64,000 nt of DNA. Origin: JADKIH01 sp031417555. Its GTDB lineage: Bacteria > Bacteroidota > Bacteroidia > AKYH767-A > 2013-40CM-41-45. This document shows, piece after piece, positions 60,701-64,000 of the stretch. Under the pieces are notes generated by a model that ran no database searches, was not told the origin of the DNA, and was given only the letters and a program-made list of their open reading frames with translations. Positions within the stretch are counted from its first letter, which is position 1. Every line of letters begins with the position of its first letter. The DNA lies in the NCBI GenBank assembly GCA_031417555.1, contig JANOVV010000029.1, positions 1 to 64,000 of the forward strand, written 5' to 3'. The position numbers were made by a program, and so were the translations under genes.

Positions 60701-62071
60701 ATAAATACGGATGATGGAAATCCTTGTACGACGGATGCTTGCAATTCATCTACAGGAGCGATTACTCACACTCAAGTAAATACGGATGATGGAAATCCTT
60801 GTACGACGGATGCGTGCAATTCTTCTACAGGAGCCATCACTCATACGCAAATAAATACGGATGACGGAAATCCTTGTACGACGGATGCTTGTAATTCATC
60901 TACAGGAGCCATTACTCACACTCAAGTAAATACGGATGATGGAAATCCTTGTACGACGGATGCGTGCAATTCTTCTACCGGAGCAATTACTCACACGCAA
61001 ATAAATACGGATGATGGGAATCTTTGTACGACGGATGCATGCAATTCATCTACAGGAGCCATCACTCACACGCAAATAAATACGGATGATGGAAATTTTT
61101 GCACGACGGATGCTTGTAATTCATCTACAGGAGCAATCACTCATACGCAAATAAATACGGATGACGGAAATCCTTGTACGACGGATGCTTGCAATTCATC
61201 TACAGGAGCCATCACTCACACACAAATAAATGCGGATGATGGAAATCTTTGCACGACGGATGCTTGCAATTCATCTACAGGAGCAATTACTCACACGCAA
61301 ATAAATACGGATGATGGAAATCCTTGTACGACGGATGCGTGCAATTCTTCTACTGGAGCAATTACTCACACGCAAGTAAACTTCGATGATGGAAATGTAT
61401 GTACTACAGATGGCTGTAATAGTATAACAGGGATTTACCATAGTCTAAATGCCGAAATATGTGGAAATGGTATAGATGATAATTGCAATGGATTTACAGA
61501 TGAAAATTGTTCGGTAACTCTTCAATTAAAAGTATTCATTAATGGTTTTTATACGGGTAGTGGAATAATGAGTGCAACGGTTGATCCAATAAATCTGCCG
61601 GATATTTGTGATACTCTCATAGTAGAATTGAGAAACAATAGTTTCCCTTTTAGCGTGAATTACACAGATACAAGTATTCTTGATATAAACGGGAATGCCA
61701 GTTTTATTTTTCCTCAATCACAAGGGTATTCTTATTTTTTAGCTGTCCATCATCGAAATACTTTGGAGACATGGAGTTCTTTTCCGGTATTATTTAATTC
61801 CCAAACAATAAATTATTCGTTTGCAGATGCAATCGACAAAGCATATGGAAATAACTTAAAAGATTTGGGTGATGGGAATTTTGCTCTCTTTAGTGGTGAT
61901 GTAGATCAAAATGGAGAAATAAATGCAAGTGATTTTTTGTTAATTGAAAACCAGTTAGAATTATTTGGTACTGGATATTTAAAAGAGGATATTTCAGGTG
62001 ATGGAGTCGTTGAGTCGTTGGATTTTTGTTTATTTGAAAATAACCTTGGTAGGGTGAGGTCGTATCCCTGA
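57782..62071 (+). CDS. giant surface protein with 25-residue tandem repeats and dockerin-like C-terminus
   Basis: The 1,429-residue exported protein (ATG at 57782; 57791 is an alternative) has a signal peptide, then an N-terminal domain (25-325) resembling a glutamine-amidotransferase/DUF4350-like fold (IKILFDATKAESAG, FVQNGGGLFMVADHD), a PKD domain (328-410), a CARDB-like domain (417-535), the 160-residue segment shared with the gene at 53708, and an Ig-like unit. Sixteen tandem 25-residue units occupy about 827-1226, followed by a MopE-type metal-binding motif (CGNGIDDNCNGFTDENC) and the dockerin-like module (1245-1429, GDVDQNGEINASDF and DISGDGVVESLDF). There is no T9SS domain. The protein is probably an elongated adhesin or enzyme carrier. 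Confidence 0.88.
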   Translation: MNLMKKSLVFILLFIQFYLPVHSQAIKILFDATKAESAGNADWVVDADLHNLGFGSGPAVSGGGNESNPQQIPTLSQSSITASTSESYWKGALSYWGVDCANQNYTVETLPYNGQITYGNSNNAQDLSNYKVFIVCEPNIIFSASEKTAILTFVQNGGGLFMVADHDVSDRNNDGKDSPHIWNDLMTVNTVQANPFGMSFDYANFSQTSSNIPSLPTDSILHGPAGNVTQVQWSGGTSITLNTTQNSTVKGVVYKTGSSFGNSNVMCAYARYGSGKVASIGDSSPCDDGTGDTNDNLFTGYAGDAAGNHRKLLMNITIWLATSTNTGPPTANFTANPLSLCIGQSTIFTNNSSAGITSYSWNFGSGATPATATTAGPHTVSYSTSGNKSISLSVTSPGGSNSITKTNYIAVASNCQILDAGAISLLSPPSVPCPIQNEPLQVRIKNYSASALDFSINHLDVAIQITDPSALVQSITKTISTGTLAPSSTLDVTFDNTYDFNLAGNYFFNANTVLLNDANSSNNLMPTDTISVGMGFQSDFTVVSESMGTVSGTTAISSHETANGFDNVNLTMSGTADIRITQTSLNNYTGASGGANVFFTNTAGRNFIISGINTSSFSNLQLSFGIYKSVSTSTGSDFQLDVSTDGSTYTPLAIPSLPSGTIWVYDTVSGNIPSTANLRIRFTQNSSTVQYRIDDILLFDKGTLPTITTQDPTTFCQGGSAMLSASTAISYLWSNGMTTQNINATVSGDYSVTETNANGCSATSSLTSILVNPTYSSIINASICPGSSYTLPNGQVVSTAGNYVSSFSTIDGCDSIINTSLTIIVTNDNNGCTADACNTSTGNVTHTQINTDDGNPCTTDACNSSTGAITHTQVNTDDGNFCTTDACNSSTGAITHTQINTDDGNFCTTDACNSSTGAITHTQINTDDGNFCTTDACNSSTGAITHTQINTDDGNFCTTDACNSSTGAITHTQINTDDGNPCTTDACNSSTGAITHTQVNTDDGNPCTTDACNSSTGAITHTQINTDDGNPCTTDACNSSTGAITHTQVNTDDGNPCTTDACNSSTGAITHTQINTDDGNLCTTDACNSSTGAITHTQINTDDGNFCTTDACNSSTGAITHTQINTDDGNPCTTDACNSSTGAITHTQINADDGNLCTTDACNSSTGAITHTQINTDDGNPCTTDACNSSTGAITHTQVNFDDGNVCTTDGCNSITGIYHSLNAEICGNGIDDNCNGFTDENCSVTLQLKVFINGFYTGSGIMSATVDPINLPDICDTLIVELRNNSFPFSVNYTDTSILDINGNASFIFPQSQGYSYFLAVHHRNTLETWSSFPVLFNSQTINYSFADAIDKAYGNNLKDLGDGNFALFSGDVDQNGEINASDFLLIENQLELFGTGYLKEDISGDGVVESLDFCLFENNLGRVRSYP
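60260..61459 (+). repeat. 16 tandem 75-bp units encoding a Cys/Asp-rich 25-residue repeat
   Basis: The period is exactly 75 bases: the first Cys codon of the unit lies at 60275 and recurs every 75 bases to 61400. Fourteen central units are nearly identical at DNA level (DDGNxCTTDACNSSTG, then AITHTQxNT), with x = Pro, Phe or Leu and Val or Ile; the first and last units are degenerate. Units with Pro-Val and Pro-Ile alternate in the middle of the array, a sign of two-unit (150-bp) duplications. Each unit has two Cys. The array is likely to vary in length between strains or assemblies. Confidence 0.95.
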
Positions 62072-62075
62072 TAGA

Positions 62076-62846
62076 TTAAAAAGGATTGTTTTTTGTTGTA
62101 GCAGCACCTAAGATTTCTTTTGTCTTCATGTCCTGAATATAAACAACGATACGTACTTCTTTATAATCTATTTCCTTATCATCATTGGAATAGGATGCTT
62201 TTATTTTATTCACTTTCCCTTTTAACTGTGAACCAATCAAAAATCCATCCGGTCCGGGAACATGAGCTCTTAAAATATGATTAAAATTATTAACTCCGTT
62301 TACAGCTTTTTTATTATAACGTTTTTCATGATCAATATTATTTTCGGTAATTGCAATAAATAATTTCAGATCCTTTTCCGGATAAGTTTTTAATGCAGTT
62401 GCTTTTATTCGGATACTCGTACTGTGTTTTTTCCCTTTACCGGTTGAAATACTTGAAATATCAAATTTAAATTGCGGTTCTCTGTCGTATAATTTATTTA
62501 TCAATGCTTGATTTACATATGATATATGAGACGAATTTTTTTCAGGCAGTTGCCCGTTAACTATTGCACTAGGATATCCTATGATATTATTATAAAACGA
62601 AGAACGTTTATCACATGCCATGTAATAAGTGTAAAATGTGTCTAATGCATAAAAACAATGGTAATTAATAACAACTACTTTTTCGGAATTTGCATTAGTC
62701 AAAGCCTGAAATGACGAATCATATTGTGAACATGCACCACAACCTGTTTCTGTAAATTCTTCAATCAAAACTACATTTCCTTTTTGAGCGACAGAATAAA
62801 TAAGAGTAAAAAATAAAAACAATCCTGTAAGTATTACTTTTTTCAT
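62076..62846 (-). CDS. exported thioredoxin-fold protein (Omp28-related)
   Basis: The 256-residue protein has a signal peptide (1-20, ending VAQ) and a thioredoxin-like N-terminal domain. Its strand VVLIEEFTETGCGACSQY places a CxxC motif at Cys36-Gly-Ala-Cys39, and a cis-Pro-like GYPSAIVNGQ turn lies near 90-99. The C-terminal 130 residues are beta-rich (FKFDISSIS, STSIRIKATAL, LKLFIAITENNI), like the Omp28-related proteins of Bacteroidota. A periplasmic or surface disulphide or redox role is plausible. It is convergent with the repeat-protein gene, only four bases between stops, so that gene has no separate terminator. Confidence 0.85.
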   Translation of the reverse strand: MKKVILTGLFLFFTLIYSVAQKGNVVLIEEFTETGCGACSQYDSSFQALTNANSEKVVVINYHCFYALDTFYTYYMACDKRSSFYNNIIGYPSAIVNGQLPEKNSSHISYVNQALINKLYDREPQFKFDISSISTGKGKKHSTSIRIKATALKTYPEKDLKLFIAITENNIDHEKRYNKKAVNGVNNFNHILRAHVPGPDGFLIGSQLKGKVNKIKASYSNDDKEIDYKEVRIVVYIQDMKTKEILGAATTKNNPF

Positions 62847-63116
62847 AAATCAATAGTTCTTTTTTTAATTGTGCCAAAAGTAATAATTATAATATGATTA
62901 AGATGAAATATGAGTGAAATTTAGCTCTTAAATGACCTTTAGTATACGTAAAACAGGAAAAATAGCTTTTCATTGATTTGAAAATTTAATTGAAACCAAT
63001 AGATATAATTATAATATTTTATCAGGATATGATAAGAATCAATTAATAATACAGGAGGAAATTATACTATTTGCTTTTAGTTTTGTATTTTAGTGATAGT
63101 TTAAAACATAGTATAC

Positions 63117-64000
63117 ATGCGGGTTTTAATACTTTTTTATGGTTTTTTTTATTTATTATTTATTACATCGCCATTATCTGTAAAGGGAAATAATCCTTTT
63201 AATAATATTAATTCATCTTTGAATTTCAATGATGATGTTGTTGCTCATTTTGATCCTGATAAATCTGATCGTGATTGTGATATAGCTGTAGCTTTTAACG
63301 GTTGGATGTATATGGCATATTCTTCAAGTCATTCGGGACCCACAGGCACGGATATTGGTTTCTTAATTTCTAAAGATAATGGTTTAACCTGGCTAGCATT
63401 TCCTCCAATTATTTTAGGTAATCATAACGATGCTTCCATTTATGATATACTTGTGACAGGTTCCGATACTTCTTCTTTGCGTGTTTATCTGTCGTATTAT
63501 TTTAATAATGCTTCTTTTTCATATTCGTTCGGACATGTTATAGTTTATGATGGAATTTCCGGACAACAATTGCCTTATGGAATTGATATCGGTGATGGAA
63601 CATATTCCATTGGTGAAATTCATCTCGCTTCTGATTCTCGCCATCCCTCTTCTGTTTCAAAAGGATATAGTGTTGCCATTGTATATTCTTCAAGTGTTGG
63701 CGATTTCACTAATACGGATTCTCTTATTTGTTTAATATCAACTGATTCAAGCAATAATAATTATTCATATAATTTGATTGACACATCTACATCTGTAATG
63801 ATAAAAAGTGCTTCGATAGATTATGGTTTTTCTGCTGCAAACAATAGTGGAGGATATTATATTGCTTATCAAAAAGGATTAAATATTGGATATTCTAAAA
63901 ATTCTTTTTCTATAGCCTCAGGTTTTACGAATCCAATTTATCTTAATCAAATAATTAACATTAAAGGTGCAAATTTTGAATCTCCGAAAATTGCTTGTCA
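63117..64000 (+). CDS. exported Asp-box (sialidase/BNR-like) propeller protein, truncated by window end
   Basis: An open frame from the ATG at 63117 runs without a stop to the last base (294 codons visible). It begins with a hydrophobic signal (MRVLILFYGFFYLLFITSPL) and continues with beta-rich sequence. An AVAFNGWMYMAYSSS segment near 65-80 and a perfect Asp-box SKDNGLTW near 95-102 suggest a sialidase-type or BNR beta-propeller. The C-terminus, probably a T9SS domain or dockerin-like module by analogy with neighbours, is outside the window. It is divergent from the thioredoxin-fold gene across 270 AT-rich bases where I see no clear motif. Confidence 0.75.
   Translation, partial: MRVLILFYGFFYLLFITSPLSVKGNNPFNNINSSLNFNDDVVAHFDPDKSDRDCDIAVAFNGWMYMAYSSSHSGPTGTDIGFLISKDNGLTWLAFPPIILGNHNDASIYDILVTGSDTSSLRVYLSYYFNNASFSYSFGHVIVYDGISGQQLPYGIDIGDGTYSIGEIHLASDSRHPSSVSKGYSVAIVYSSSVGDFTNTDSLICLISTDSSNNNYSYNLIDTSTSVMIKSASIDYGFSAANNSGGYYIAYQKGLNIGYSKNSFSIASGFTNPIYLNQIINIKGANFESPKIAC

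Noticed and set aside
60260..61459. possible CRISPR array (regular 75-bp periodicity)
   Set aside because: The whole unit, not only a short repeat, is conserved, there are no unique spacers, and the frame is continuous and coding; it is a coding tandem repeat.

Overview
The window comes from an AT-rich chromosome of an uncultured or environmental member of the Bacteroidota. Three things support this. Many exported proteins end in type IX secretion (T9SS) C-terminal sorting domains. Start codons lack strong Shine-Dalgarno sites, and at least three promoters match the Bacteroidota pattern (TTG, a 16-18 nt spacer, then TAnnTTTG). The families present (DUF5686, DUF4468, SIMPL, HYR, CotH/lamin-tail, POT transporters, Reg_prop sensor kinases) are typical of the phylum. 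The sequence cannot place it more finely; a free-living Chitinophagales/Sphingobacteriia-like relative is a guess. I saw no tRNA, rRNA, CRISPR array, transposase or prophage gene.

Layout. 1-5.0 kb: outer-membrane beta-barrel proteins, a Kelch-type T9SS cargo and an acyl-lipid desaturase. 5.2-12.3 kb: one tightly packed operon behind a textbook promoter. It holds myo-inositol-phosphate synthase, a PgpA-type phosphatase, a GtrA-type membrane protein, a large DUF5686 outer-membrane protein, a CDP-alcohol phosphatidyltransferase, a DUF4833-like exported protein and a PAP2/AUR1-like enzyme. The four enzymes match the route glucose-6-P to inositol-P to phosphatidylinositol-P to phosphatidylinositol to inositol phosphosphingolipid known from gut Bacteroides. 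The remaining three genes are candidates for trafficking or modifying that lipid. 12.4-14.1 kb: adenine deaminase, whose start codon lies in one of two mutually exclusive perfect hairpins.

14-28 kb: T9SS cargo, an O-antigen-ligase/TPR protein facing a Wzz-like protein, ispD, a DUF4468 protein, a D,D-carboxypeptidase with two LysM domains, an aminohydrolase, rlmN and a BNR-propeller T9SS cargo. 28-32 kb: a two-component system (Reg_prop/Y_Y_Y/HisKA_3 kinase plus NarL-type regulator) whose kinase gene is split by a frameshift. 38-43 kb: a small lipoprotein, a peptide transporter, glnS and a PLD-Myb fusion.

32.4-36.5 kb and 43-62 kb hold very large multidomain surface proteins. Most end in a T9SS domain, but three (at 32.4, 53.7 and 57.8 kb) end instead in a shared module of about 185 residues with two dockerin-like calcium loops. 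A decayed fourth copy of that module lies at 37.8-38.0 kb. The 57.8 kb gene also carries 16 tandem 75-bp (25-residue) units. A truncated Asp-box protein runs off the right edge.

Intergenic DNA carries heptamer arrays (GATACYT or GATTCTT type) at four sites, two of them as inverted pairs between divergent genes about 21 nt from a start codon. The findings I rate highest are the inositol-lipid operon with its unassigned members, the adenine-deaminase mRNA switch, the dockerin-like terminal module with its relic, and the heptamer arrays.
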